A DNA stretch of 64,000 bases, taken from Microstegium vimineum (lineage: Eukaryota > Streptophyta > Magnoliopsida > Poales > Poaceae). The stretch is taken from assembly GCA_022036555.1 (NCBI GenBank), contig CM039139.1:10986262-11050261 (forward strand), written 5' to 3'. The notes beneath the pieces were generated by a model, which saw nothing but the letters and a program-made list of their open reading frames with translations, had not been told where the DNA came from and did no database searches. Shown here piece by piece: positions 11,429 to 21,640 of this stretch (within the stretch, counting starts at the first letter, position 1; every line of letters starts with the position of its first letter). Both the position numbers and the translations under genes were made by a program.

Positions 11429-14137
11429 CTACGAGTCTGGGGCTGGAGAAGAAGGCGAAGTAGCGGCAGCTCGGCGATCCAGCATAATGAAGTCCTGAAG
11501 GTCGGACTCGTCTGACTCATCTGACACGGTCTCTGCTGGTGTAGGTGCAACTGGGGTGGCCTCTGAAGCTGTCACTGGCACCTCTGGAGCTGCGGTCGCA
11601 ACTGACTGTCGTGGAGACTCTGCTGGTGCCTCGGACGGTCCTGCCTCAGTGGTAGTGGGCCTGGGGGCCCGACGAGTGAAGACTCGAGGCGAGGGGGACG
11701 TGGTCACTGCTAGTGCCACTAGGGACACTGCCGCTGCAACCTCTACAGGCTGAGTCTGACCAGGAGAGGACACTGTCACTGTAACCTCATCTGCTAATGA
11801 TATGGCATCCGTCTGAACGGCAGCTGGAGGTGTGGTGACTGTCTGTGCCGACTGCTCAGGTGCGATCTTCGACGACGCAACTGAGGACTGGTGAGTGCCT
11901 GTCGCCGGAAGATCCACTGCGGTCTCTGGAGCTGGTGTGACCTACTGAGGTGCTCCTGGGGAGTCTTCTCCCGTGATCTCCAGGTACGAAGCAGACAGAT
12001 CTCGTGAGGCCTCTGCTAGAGTAGTTCCCCGGGTAGGAGTGAATCCCGTCTGGAACTCTCCGGGTGAACCTATCCAAGAGGACACCTGGGTCCTCGGAGT
12101 CTGGTACTCTGGAGAAGCTGCTGGCTGGAAGGGAGGTGTAGCTGGTGCCTGACTCTGTTGTCCTCTGGACGGTAACGCTGGAGTGGGCACCACTACTACT
12201 GGAGTCTGCGGTGGCGGAGAGGTGAACTGCTGCTGCTGAGAGACTGCGGGCAACTGAAAGTGTGGCGTCGAGGTCTGCCCGGAGCTAGAGGCCAGAAGAT
12301 GCTCAAGTAGAAGAGTCTGAGTCTTCTGGACCTCTGCCTGCTGGAGCTGGTAGGCTAGGAACTGGCGCTGGAACTCATCCTGCCTAGCCTGTGTCTGTGC
12401 CTGAGCGGCCAGCTGCTGCTCAGTGAGCCTCCGTAGGTCTGCAGCCTGTCGTCTCTGCTCCTCTGCCTGACGAGATTGCTCCTCCTGCATCCTTGAGAGT
12501 ATAGAAAGCAAGGTAGCCTCTGAGGAGCTGGAGCCTGGAGCTGGAGCTGCTGCAGCTGTGCCTGACCCACCAGCCTCGTGGTCATGTGTCATAGGTGTAT
12601 ACTCGTGCACGGGCTGGTAGTCCTCGTCCGTGCTGTCAGAGTTGAGATCCTCTCTAAACACTGTCTCTGCAGCTGTATCGATCTCGGTGTCCAAACCAGC
12701 TAGCTCTGCCTGAGCTATCTGCTCAACTGTGGCATCGGCGACCTCGGCTGACTGTGGTGGCACTCCGGCCTGTCTCGTGCCTGGTCTGTAAGCTCTGCTG
12801 GGGCGAGGCAGCTGCCCATGAGCCACAAGCTGGCTCATCGAATAGACAGGGAACTCTGTAGCTGACCTCGTGAGGGTGACTCTCATAACCCCTGACCCAG
12901 TCTTGGCAACTACCAAGTAAGAGATCCAATGTGCGAACTGTAGCTGCCAATGGCCTCTGAATCCAGCAGCTATGATGTCCTCGAGCTCGCTCACTATCAG
13001 ATCCCATAGATCGAACTGCTCTTTCCGGACAATGTGAGCTAGGAGCCAAAGCTGAAGTCGAGTGATAGTATCCCTAGCTCCAATCCTGGGTAGAATGGTC
13101 CGTCTGAGAACCTCGTGGAGGATCCGAGCCAAAGGAGTGAGGTCACGTGGCGTCCGGCTCGAACCCTCAGTGAACGGCTGTTGAAAACACGGACTGACAA
13201 AGTCTGTGGATGGTACTATGCCATCGTGAGGTCTGCGAGGAGCCTCCTGATCCCCATAGCAAAGACTGTGGATCCTGGTAGGTGAAGATGCAAGGTGAAA
13301 GAGCTCTCGGAACCTGGCAGCTGTAACCCTGAAGTCACGGCCCTTATATGCGAAGTGAAGGAACTCGTGATCAGGTGAGATCCACAGAGAGGCGTAGAAC
13401 TGATAGACCCACTCCTTCTGATATGCCCCTGAGCGACCCATCAGATCTGTCAATCCCTGGATGTACTGGAGATGCTGCAGGATCTCTGGACCGCCGATCC
13501 CCTCAATCTGAGTAGCTGGGCACACCCTGTGGGCCCTGAGGGGAGCATCGGTGTCAACATACGCTCGGTAGAAGTCCTCGTGCACTGTGGTATAGAAGTC
13601 TGGTCCAGCACGGGGATCCCTCTGAGGTGGAAACCAGGACTGGAAGTCGACGAACCGAAGCATCTGAACTTGCTTCGCTGTAAGTGTCCTGACCTGGTGC
13701 CTCACGGGGTCTGGGAGCCGGGGTCCTGGAGGGCTGGGTGGTGCACCTGAGCCTCGAGAACGAGTAACACGACGGCTCATCAGCTCTCCAATGGTAGAGT
13801 GGCCCGCGGCCTCTGTCGGCTCAGTCGCTGGGACTGGCTCTATAGCTGGTGCCTCTGTAGCCTCGACGGGCTCTGACACTGGAGGTGGAGGGGACTCACT
13901 ACGCGCTCCACGGCGAGGTGAGAGCCTCAAGCCGGCGCGACGTCCTCCTCGCTCAGCTCTCTCGGCTGCCTCTGCTACTGCAAGAGCGGCTACTGAATCC
14001 GGATCCATGGCTGGCCTCTTGCGCTTCCTCGAGATAACCTTCTGTTTGCCCTTCCCGCGGTCAGTGGGTGGACGCGGTGGAGGTGGAGGGTCACCACCAC
14101 TACCGGGGACGGGACCTGCATTCTTCGTCCTTGCCAT
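11429..14137 (-). CDS. Extra ORF of the Sirevirus-like element, one in-frame TAG
   Basis: Sits where Sireviruses carry an 'env-like' gene. The start is the ATG at 14137; 731 codons to a TAG at 11944-11942, after which the same frame stays open to 11429 (about 170 more codons, Pro/Thr/Ala-rich). Layout: a basic N-terminus with a nuclear-localisation-like cluster (residues about 29-41, KVISRKRKRP), a Pro/Ala/Glu-rich region, then a globular region about residues 155-420 (blocks MLRFVDFQSWFPP, KEWVYQFYASLWISPDHEF, KGRDFRVTAARFRELFHL, LWLLAHIVRKEQFDLWDLI). It recalls the plant-transposon-associated domain with a 'Y.K.FS...I...LGL' logic, which is a resemblance only. A Gln-rich coiled coil follows (about residues 545-640: EEQSRQAEEQRRQAADLRR). 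I see no signal peptide or convincing membrane segment, so 'envelope' is a poor description. Confidence 0.75.
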
Positions 14138-15066
14138 TTTCCAAACTCAAGCAAACAAACCACTGACAGGAAAACTTAACAACCAAAGCACAGCTCTACT
14201 GCCAAACAGACACTGTCCCTGATCCTCTAGAACCAAGCAGATCAAAGAGTGGCACGCCGGCCCTAGACTGTCCTCGCGAGGCTTTGCCTCGATCCGTACT
14301 CGCGGGCTTTGCCCCGAGTTATCTGTCACTGCCCACTGTCTGAGTCTCTTGATTAACTGACAAACTGACCCTGCTCGTCGGAAAGGGTAGAGATATACAT
14401 AAGAACCATAAGCATATAGCTAAAAGGAAAGTGGGTCTATAGAGGCATGAATTAAGGAAAGAAAAGAAACGCGATATCCACTGCCATACCTCGAGCCTCT
14501 GTCCAAAAAGGAGAGAAAAAGGAAGAGAGTTTCCCCGATCAATCGCAATCCACAATCCACAGTCCGCAAACCAATCCACACTCTAAACAAGATAGAGAGA
14601 TGAAAAGTTAGGGGTTGGCAGGGTGGAGAAGTGAACTGCAATTTTGAGTGAAAGTCATAGAATGAATCGGGAGTTTCACCTTTGCACCCAAAAAGGATCG
14701 AACAGTCTCCTTGGAGAGGGGCTCCTCGATAAGATGAGAAGCACTGCTGAGAAAGCACTGAGGGACGGCGATGGTGCTTGAAAGAGCAGCTGCGGCGCGG
14801 CCAAGAACACTGCAGGGCAGGCGGCGGCGCTGGGACAGGGTGAGGCAGCGGCGCAGAAAAGGCCACGGCGGCGCTGGGCAGAGCAGGGAGGAGCGCGGAT
14901 CTGACCGGCGGCGAGGTGGAACAGTGCTTAGCGGCGCTAGGGAAGGCTGACGGCGGCGCTGGACGGATGTGCGGCGGTTAGGGTTTGGTCAGAGACGCGG
15001 CGGCGAACTGAGCGGATTCGGGCGAAACAGAGGAGATCGGGGGTTTTCAAAAAAAATTCGCCGATA
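14138..15066 (-). other. Untranslated region upstream of the extra copia ORF
   Basis: About 930 bp between the palindrome array and the ATG of the extra ORF. Short frames here (14420-14866, 14319-14579) look like chance ORFs. It could be the 5' UTR or intron of a subgenomic transcript for the extra ORF; I could not identify a clear promoter. Confidence 0.4.
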
Positions 15067-15440
15067 AGTTCGCGACGGACGGTCCGACGCATAGGCGACG
15101 GACGCTCCGTCGGCATGCCCCGGACGCTCGGGGAGCGTCCGACGGCATCGTCCGTCGGGCTTCCAGAGCCGATTTAGAACGCCCAGCCGCATTGACCGCG
15201 ACGGACGCTCCGTCGGCATGCGCCGGACGCTCTGGGAGCGTCCGACGGCATCGTCCGTCGGGCTTCCAGAGCCGATTTGGAATGCCCAGCCGCATTGACC
15301 GCGACGGACGCTCCGCAACGGACGCTTGGGAGAGCGTCCGTCGCCCTTTTTGCAGGCAAGGTTAATCTCCGGACGATCTCGACGGACGCTGAGGCAATTG
15401 ACACCGAGCGTCCGTCGGCAGCGTCCGACGCATAAAAAGT
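15067..15440. repeat. Internal palindrome array with 103-bp tandem units
   Basis: Two 103-bp units start at 15095 and 15198 and a third partial one at 15301, each beginning GCGACGGACGCTCCGTCGG and containing GGGAGCGTCCGACGGCATCG. The core palindrome is that of the LTR arrays at 10067-10510 and 22380-22820, yet this copy lies inside the element between pol and the extra ORF. 15441-15918 is AT-richer, without a gene. Confidence 0.9.
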
Positions 15441-15918
15441 GGAATTTTTTAAATTTGCTTTTTGCGTCTTTCTCCCAACCAAGTTCCAATCCCAATAAGA
15501 TCCAAATAACACTTGATTGTACTTGATATGAGAACCATCTCTCAAACACTCATTTTCAATTATTTTGCCATAGGCTTAAATTTAGTTTTTAGCTCAAAAT
15601 ATTCAAATGGAAGCGCCAAGGAGACATCATATGACCACAAGAGGGGGTAAATGAGGAACTTGAGCTTGGAATGCTCCCCCTAAGTGGACAATCATAGAGG
15701 ATGCTCAAGAAACTTAACCGAAAAGGAAAAGGGCAAACAACACACATGCATATGCTTATGCAAAACGAAAAGTGAATCTAGGTTGTTTGCAAGTTTAAAC
15801 CGCGGTTAAGCTTTGTCACACGCTTTGAGGGCGGTTATCTTAACCGCGTTAGCCAAACCTATGTGCATTACCAAATTGAACATGTTATATTACAAATGAA
15901 TGCAAGGTTCACACACGA

Positions 15919-18900
15919 TCAACTTTTAGTGAAATTAGAGTGATCAATCACATTTAACTCGCTTCTCAACCTACACAAGGTTGTTTCATCGAGTGGTTTA
16001 GTGAAGATATCCGCCAATTGCTCTTCGCTCTTAACTCCAACTAGTGTTATATCTTTTCTAGCCACATGATCTCTTAGAAAGTGATGGCGAATATCTATGT
16101 GCTTGGTGCGAGAGTGTTGAACCAGGTTGTTTGCAAGCTTTACGGCGCTTTCATTATCACACAAAAGTGGAACTTCTTTTAAAAACACGCCGTAATCAAA
16201 GAGTGTTTGGGTCATACATAAGATTTGTGCACAACTTGCTCCCATGGCAATGTATTCCGCTTCGGCGGTTGACAATGCCACACTATTTTGCTTCTCTGAG
16301 GACCAAGAAACAAGTGATCTTCCTAGCATGTGGCACCCGCCGGAGGTACTCTTCCTATCAACCTTACACCCGGCGTAATCCGAATCGGAATAGCCAACTA
16401 GTTGGAAGGGAGCTCCTTTGGGATACCAAAGACCCATGCTAGGGGTGTGCCTTAAGTACCTAAGGATTCTTTTAACCGCACAAAGGTGCGACTCCTTAGG
16501 GTTTGCTTGAAATCTAGCACACATACACACACTAAATATGATGTCCGGCCTAGAAGCGGTGAGGTAAAGTAAACTACCGATCATAGAACGATATAGAGTT
16601 TGGTCGACCGGTTTACCTCCCTCATCGAGATCGAGATGCCCATTTGTAGGTATTGGGGTCTTGATTGGCTTGCAATCCTCCATCTTAAATTTCTTGAGCA
16701 CATCATAAGTGTACTTTTCTTGAGATATGAAGGTGCCCTCCCTCAATTGCTTCACTTGGAAGCCTAGGAAGAAGGTTAGCTCGCCAATCATCGACATCTC
16801 GAACTCCTTGGACATCAATGCACCAAATTCCTTGCTATGACCTTGGTTTGTTGACCCAAATATAATGTCATCGACATATACTTGGCAAACAAAGATCTCT
16901 CCATCTAGCACCTTGGTGAAGAGTGTGGTGTCCACTTTCCCGATCTTGAAGCCCTTCTTAAGTAGGAAGTCCCTTAGTCTCTCATACCAAGCTCTTAGAG
17001 CTTGCTTCAATCCATAGAGTGCCTTGTACAACCTATACACATGATTAGGACAATTTGGGTCTTCAAACCCGGGAGGTTGTGAGACAAAAACAAGTTCATT
17101 AATGAAACCATTAAGAAAGGCACTCTTCACATCCATTTGAAAGAGTTTCATTTTATGGTGTGAAGCATATGCCAAAAGGATACGAATGGCTTCTAGTCTT
17201 GCAACCGGTGCAAAAGTCTCCCCAAAATCCAAGCCTTCAACTTGGGAGAACCCCTTTGCCACCAATCTTGCCTTGTTTCTCACAACCACGCCTTGATCAT
17301 CTTGCTTGTTCCTAAACACCCACTTGGTGCCAATGATTCTTGCTCCTTTGGGCTTTTCTACTAGTGTCCACACTTCGTTCCGGGTGAAGTTGTTCAACTC
17401 TTCGTGCATGGCGTTCACCCAATCCGGATCCGCAAGTGCATCCTCCACACTAGAAGGCTCAACAAAGGAGACAAAGGAGTGATGTTCAACATAAGAAGCA
17501 AGTTTAGATCGTGTTGTTACCCCCCTTGATGGACTCCCTATGATGAGATCTTGAGGATGTGCTTGAAGCATAGGTGTAGATCTTCTATTGATCACTTGGG
17601 GAGGAGGTTGCGGTGTTTCAACATTGCTTGCTTCGGCCTCGGCTTGATCTTGAGGGATGTGAGTGTCTTCTTGAGCTTCCCTCACTTGATCTTCTTCATC
17701 AACTTGAGGCGTGTGAGGTGGAGAAGGATCTTGATTCGCTTCATCTTCAACTCCTTCCACCTCTTGTGGGTTGATAGCACCAATTGGCATGTTCTTCATG
17801 GCCTCCCTCAAGGGTTCATCACCTACATCATCAAGATTTTCATGCTCTTCTTGAGAGCCATTAGTTTCATCAAACTCTAAGTCATACGTTTCTTCAACTA
17901 AGCCGGTGGCTTTGTTAAATACACGGTATGCTTTGGATTTAAGTGAATACCCAACTAAGAAACCAATGTCACATCTTCTTTGGAACCTGCCCAAGTGTTG
18001 GCGCTTCTTGTAGATGTACACTTTGCAACCAAACACTCGGAAAAAGGATATATCCGGTTTCTTTCCATTCACAAGCTCATAGGGAGTCTTCTTGAGAAGC
18101 CTTTGGACAAATAGCCGGTTGGCCGCATAGCATGCGGTGTTGATTGCTTCGGCCCAAAACTTCTCGGGGGTGTTGTATTCATCAAGCATTGATCTTGCAA
18201 GTGTGATGAGTGTCCGGTTCTTCCTCTCTACTACACCATTTTGTTGAGGAGTATATGTGGCGGATACTTCATGCTTGATTCCAACTTCATCACAATAGTC
18301 TTCAATCTTGGTGTTTACAAACTCGGTCCCATTGTCACTTCTTATCTTCTTGATCTTCACATCAAATTCATTTTGGGCTCTAGTTGCAAACTTCTTGAAT
18401 ATTGATTGAGTTTCTCCCTTGTCTTGAAGAAAGAACACCCAAGTGTATCTAGAGTAGTCATCAACTACCACCAAGCAAAAGAGATTGCCGCCAAGGCTAG
18501 CATAGGTAGTAGGTCCAAAAAGATCCATGTGGAGTAGCTCTAGAACTCTTGAGGTTGACATGAAAGCTTTGGTTGGATGAGTGTTTGCTACTTGCTTGCC
18601 GGCTTGACACACACTACAAAGTTTATCTTTCTCAAACACCACATCCTTCACACCTCTAACCAATTCCTTCTTGACAAGCTTCTTCAAAGTTGACATTCCC
18701 ACATGTGCTAATCTTCTATGCCATAGCCAACCCAAAGAACTCTTGGAGAAAAGACATGTTTGCAAACTAGCTTCATTTGAGGTGAAGTCCACTATGTAGA
18801 GATTGTTGTGTCGAAACCCTTTGAATATCAATGATGAATCTTCAATCTTGGACACAACTACCTCATTTGGAGTGAAGAGACATTGGAAACCAAGATCACA

Positions 18901-19149
18901 TAGTTGTCCCACGGATAGCAAGTTGAAGCTCAATGATTGTACTAGCAAGACATTTGATATAGATTGATCATTTGAGATTGCCACTTTGCCTAGACCTTGC
19001 ACTTTGCCTTTTGAATTGTCCCCAAAGGTAATCTTGTCTTGCCCTTCACAATCTTCCTCAAGCGTGGTGAACATCCGGGAGTCACCGGTCATATGTTGAG
19101 TGCATCCACTATCAATCACCCAATGACTTCCACCGGTCTTGTAGTTCAC
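15919..19149 (-). CDS. pol polyprotein of the nested copia element (protease-integrase-RT-RNase H)
   Basis: 1076 codons without interruption. Protease active site WVIDSGCTQHMTG at the N-terminus; integrase zinc finger WHRRLAHVGMSTLKKL...CSVCQAGKQ (HHCC); catalytic DDE blocks LHMDLFGP, IRSDNGTEFVN and TPQQNGVVERKNR; RT blocks WVFRNKQD, ARLVAKGFSQ, MDVKSAFLNG, LYGLKQALRAWYERL and the catalytic QVYVDDIIFGS (near residue 756); RNase H blocks GYSDSDYAGC, STAEAEYIAMG, RTKHIDIRHHF and LADIFTKPLDE. This is the full copia set with all key acidic residues present. It has no ATG at its N-terminus; it is in the same frame as gag but separated from it by two stops (TAA, TAG), so expression needs readthrough, frameshift or splicing. 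Confidence 0.95.
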   Translation of the reverse strand: MNYKTGGSHWVIDSGCTQHMTGDSRMFTTLEEDCEGQDKITFGDNSKGKVQGLGKVAISNDQSISNVLLVQSLSFNLLSVGQLCDLGFQCLFTPNEVVVSKIEDSSLIFKGFRHNNLYIVDFTSNEASLQTCLFSKSSLGWLWHRRLAHVGMSTLKKLVKKELVRGVKDVVFEKDKLCSVCQAGKQVANTHPTKAFMSTSRVLELLHMDLFGPTTYASLGGNLFCLVVVDDYSRYTWVFFLQDKGETQSIFKKFATRAQNEFDVKIKKIRSDNGTEFVNTKIEDYCDEVGIKHEVSATYTPQQNGVVERKNRTLITLARSMLDEYNTPEKFWAEAINTACYAANRLFVQRLLKKTPYELVNGKKPDISFFRVFGCKVYIYKKRQHLGRFQRRCDIGFLVGYSLKSKAYRVFNKATGLVEETYDLEFDETNGSQEEHENLDDVGDEPLREAMKNMPIGAINPQEVEGVEDEANQDPSPPHTPQVDEEDQVREAQEDTHIPQDQAEAEASNVETPQPPPQVINRRSTPMLQAHPQDLIIGSPSRGVTTRSKLASYVEHHSFVSFVEPSSVEDALADPDWVNAMHEELNNFTRNEVWTLVEKPKGARIIGTKWVFRNKQDDQGVVVRNKARLVAKGFSQVEGLDFGETFAPVARLEAIRILLAYASHHKMKLFQMDVKSAFLNGFINELVFVSQPPGFEDPNCPNHVYRLYKALYGLKQALRAWYERLRDFLLKKGFKIGKVDTTLFTKVLDGEIFVCQVYVDDIIFGSTNQGHSKEFGALMSKEFEMSMIGELTFFLGFQVKQLREGTFISQEKYTYDVLKKFKMEDCKPIKTPIPTNGHLDLDEGGKPVDQTLYRSMIGSLLYLTASRPDIIFSVCMCARFQANPKESHLCAVKRILRYLRHTPSMGLWYPKGAPFQLVGYSDSDYAGCKVDRKSTSGGCHMLGRSLVSWSSEKQNSVALSTAEAEYIAMGASCAQILCMTQTLFDYGVFLKEVPLLCDNESAVKLANNLVQHSRTKHIDIRHHFLRDHVARKDITLVGVKSEEQLADIFTKPLDETTLCRLRSELNVIDHSNFTKS

Positions 19150-19170
19150 CTACACACAAGCAACTTGGCG

Positions 19171-21588
19171 TTAAGCTTGTTGTTTGGGAACCCACACTTG
19201 GCGAGGTCCCATAGCCTTGTCCACCAACTCCTTAGCAACCCATAGCACTTTGGGCTTGTTCTTCATCTTTGGACCGAGAAAAACAACTTGAGGTCTACCC
19301 TTGGAGTCCTTGTTAATGATGAAGTGTGCATCATGAGCGAAAGGCCTTATGTGCTTGGGCAAGGTCTTGGGAGGTGGAGTCTTGCATTGGGATTGAAGAT
19401 GACCCTCTTGACCACATCCAAAGCACTTCTTGGGTTTGGACTTTGGTGTGTCATAGTTGCTTCTCATAGCCTTGTTCTTGTAATAGTTCTTGGCTTCTAT
19501 CTTGACCTTGGCCTTCATGATTTGGTTCTCCTTGAACCCAATGCCGGTCTTGTCGGTCTTCATGATAGTGTTCATCAAGAGCTCACTTTGAAGGTTGTGG
19601 CCCTTGGTGAACTTCTCCAATCCACTTGTAAGCTTGATCTTCTCAACCTTGAGCTTTGCATTTTCCTCTTTGAGAGACTTGATCAAGGTCATTGCATCCT
19701 TGTCATCTTGTTTGGCCGACTTGATAGTGAGTGGCTTGCTTGCCTTGAGGTTGATTAGCTCTTCCTTGAGCTTGGAGTTTTCTTGCCTCATCTTCACATA
19801 GTCATCATGCTTGTCGGCCTCAACTACCTTCTTGCCCTTGCACTTTGCATTTTGCTCACTAGCAACTTCATCAAGCAAGTCCTCACAAGAAGTAGCTATA
19901 TCACACTTAACAACTGGGTTAATAGCAACATGTGTAGCAAGATCATTTGAAAGCAATTCATTAGCTATCACAAGTGTGCCATGTTCATTTTTAACTTGGT
20001 TGTAGTCATCTTTTAGCAAGTTGTACCTTGAATGGAGCTCTTGTGTTGACCTCTCAAGCTTATCATGTTTCTCATTTACTTGCTTGAGTGAGGCTTTGAG
20101 CTCCCTAGTGCTAGATGAGAGAGATTTATTCTCAAGCTTCAATTCATCATTAGCACTAGTCAAGTCATCAAGCTTAGCATGCAAGTTGCCATTTGCTTTC
20201 TCTAGTGATTCACTTTTGTCTTTATACTTCCTAATGAGCTTAGTGTATTTATTGCAAATTTCAATTAGCTCATCATAGGAAGGTGCCTCAAATTCATCAT
20301 CACTATCATCACTAGAGCTAGCCTCATCATCACTATCCTCTTTTTGTACCTTTTTGTCACCTTTAGCCATGAGGCATAGGTGTGTAGAGGATGAGCCCGG
20401 AGATGACGGAGGTGGTGGCGGTGGAGTAGATGAACCAATCACCAAGGCGGCCACCTTTTCTTCTTCACTTTCATCTCCGGATGAGTCACTTGAGTCTTCA
20501 ATGTCGGTGAGCCAATCACCAACAATGTAGGCTTTGCCATTTTTCTTCTTCTTGTGGAAGTTGAAGTTCTTTTTCTTCTTGAATGGCTTGTCATCCTTCT
20601 TCTCCTCATCACTTGACTCAACCTTGTTGCCCTTGTTGTACTTGAACTTATTGTTAGTTTTCTTGTTCTTGTACTTGTCTTTCTTTTCTTCGGGACATGC
20701 ATGAGCCAAGTGTCCAAGTTTGCCACAATTGTAGCAATCCATCTTGGAGAGGGGCTTTCTTGAAGAGCTTGTGAAGAATTTCTTCTTCTTTGAGTCAAAC
20801 TTGACTCCATTCTTGCTTAGCTTCTTCAACATCTTGGTTGTTTTCTTCACCATGAGAGCGAGATCATCATCATCATCATCATCGCTTGTGCTCTCATACA
20901 CGACTTGCATCTTGTGCTTCTCCGACGAGGATGCCTTGAGAGCCAAGTCCTTCTTTTCCTCCTTCTCTTTTTCTTTCTTCTTGGAGGAGGAAGATGAGCC
21001 ACTATCACCAATCTTCATGTACATCTCATGGGCATTGATCTTGCCCAAAATTTGTGTTGGTGTAGCGGCGGAGAGATCTCCTTGGTGAAGCACCGTGACG
21101 ATGTGGCCATACTTCTCAATGGGCAAGACACAAAGAATCTTGCGTACCACATCGGCCGGTTCCATTTGGTTGAGACCGAGCCCATTCAATTCCTCTACAA
21201 TAATATTTAGTCGTGAGTACATTTCATTTGCATTTTCATTTGCATGCATAGAGAAAGAATTTAGCTTAGCCATAACCAAGTGATAGCGTTCTTCATGCTC
21301 ACTCTTTGTGCCTTCGTGAAGTGCACAAATAGTGGTCCACAATTCAAATGCGTCTTTGGCATTACGCACTCGGTTGAAGACATCCTTGCTAATGCCTCGA
21401 AAGAGTATGTTCTTTGCCTTGGCATTGTGCTTTTCAAAGTTGAGGTCCGCCGCGAAGAGAGTACCTCCCTTTGTGGCGGCTTTGAGCACGCCCATGTCAA
21501 CGGCCTCTAGGTAGGCCTCCATACGAACTTTCCAATAAGGAAAGTCGTCTCCATCGAACATGGGAGGTGGTCCATCCCCATGGGACAT
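19171..21588 (-). CDS. gag of the nested copia element (805 aa, two zinc knuckles)
   Basis: The nucleocapsid/capsid protein of the element. It starts at the ATG of 21588 (MSHGDGPPPMFDGDDFPYWK), the usual copia gag opening followed by the gag core (RVRNAKDAFELWTTICALHEG; GLNQMEPADVVRKILCVLP). A CCHC zinc knuckle CYNCGKLGHLAHAC lies at about residue 283 and a second CFGCGQEGHLQSQC near residue 720. Between them are acidic/Ser runs and a long coiled coil (about residues 440-700). 805 residues is long for copia but normal for Sireviruses. The ORF ends with TAA at 19171, 21 bp before pol opens in the same frame. Confidence 0.93.
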   Translation of the reverse strand: MSHGDGPPPMFDGDDFPYWKVRMEAYLEAVDMGVLKAATKGGTLFAADLNFEKHNAKAKNILFRGISKDVFNRVRNAKDAFELWTTICALHEGTKSEHEERYHLVMAKLNSFSMHANENANEMYSRLNIIVEELNGLGLNQMEPADVVRKILCVLPIEKYGHIVTVLHQGDLSAATPTQILGKINAHEMYMKIGDSGSSSSSKKKEKEKEEKKDLALKASSSEKHKMQVVYESTSDDDDDDDLALMVKKTTKMLKKLSKNGVKFDSKKKKFFTSSSRKPLSKMDCYNCGKLGHLAHACPEEKKDKYKNKKTNNKFKYNKGNKVESSDEEKKDDKPFKKKKNFNFHKKKKNGKAYIVGDWLTDIEDSSDSSGDESEEEKVAALVIGSSTPPPPPPSSPGSSSTHLCLMAKGDKKVQKEDSDDEASSSDDSDDEFEAPSYDELIEICNKYTKLIRKYKDKSESLEKANGNLHAKLDDLTSANDELKLENKSLSSSTRELKASLKQVNEKHDKLERSTQELHSRYNLLKDDYNQVKNEHGTLVIANELLSNDLATHVAINPVVKCDIATSCEDLLDEVASEQNAKCKGKKVVEADKHDDYVKMRQENSKLKEELINLKASKPLTIKSAKQDDKDAMTLIKSLKEENAKLKVEKIKLTSGLEKFTKGHNLQSELLMNTIMKTDKTGIGFKENQIMKAKVKIEAKNYYKNKAMRSNYDTPKSKPKKCFGCGQEGHLQSQCKTPPPKTLPKHIRPFAHDAHFIINKDSKGRPQVVFLGPKMKNKPKVLWVAKELVDKAMGPRQVWVPKQQA

Positions 21589-21640
21589 CTTGCTCTAGGC
21601 GGTGAAGCCTAATTTAGAGCAACCTTGCTCCGATACCAAT
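21589..21640 (-). other. Leader and primer-binding site of the nested copia element
   Basis: On the minus strand, TGGTATCGGAGCAAGG (21638-21623) begins two bases after the 5' LTR. It matches the 3' end complement of initiator Met-tRNA used by copia elements (consensus TGGTATCAGAGC, one difference). The leader to the gag ATG is only about 50 bp. Confidence 0.88.

Noticed and set aside
14989..15549. 186-codon minus-strand ORF with internal amino-acid repeats
   Set aside because: It is the translation of the 103-bp palindromic tandem units; repeated in three frames with no domain, so the DNA repeat, not a protein, explains it.
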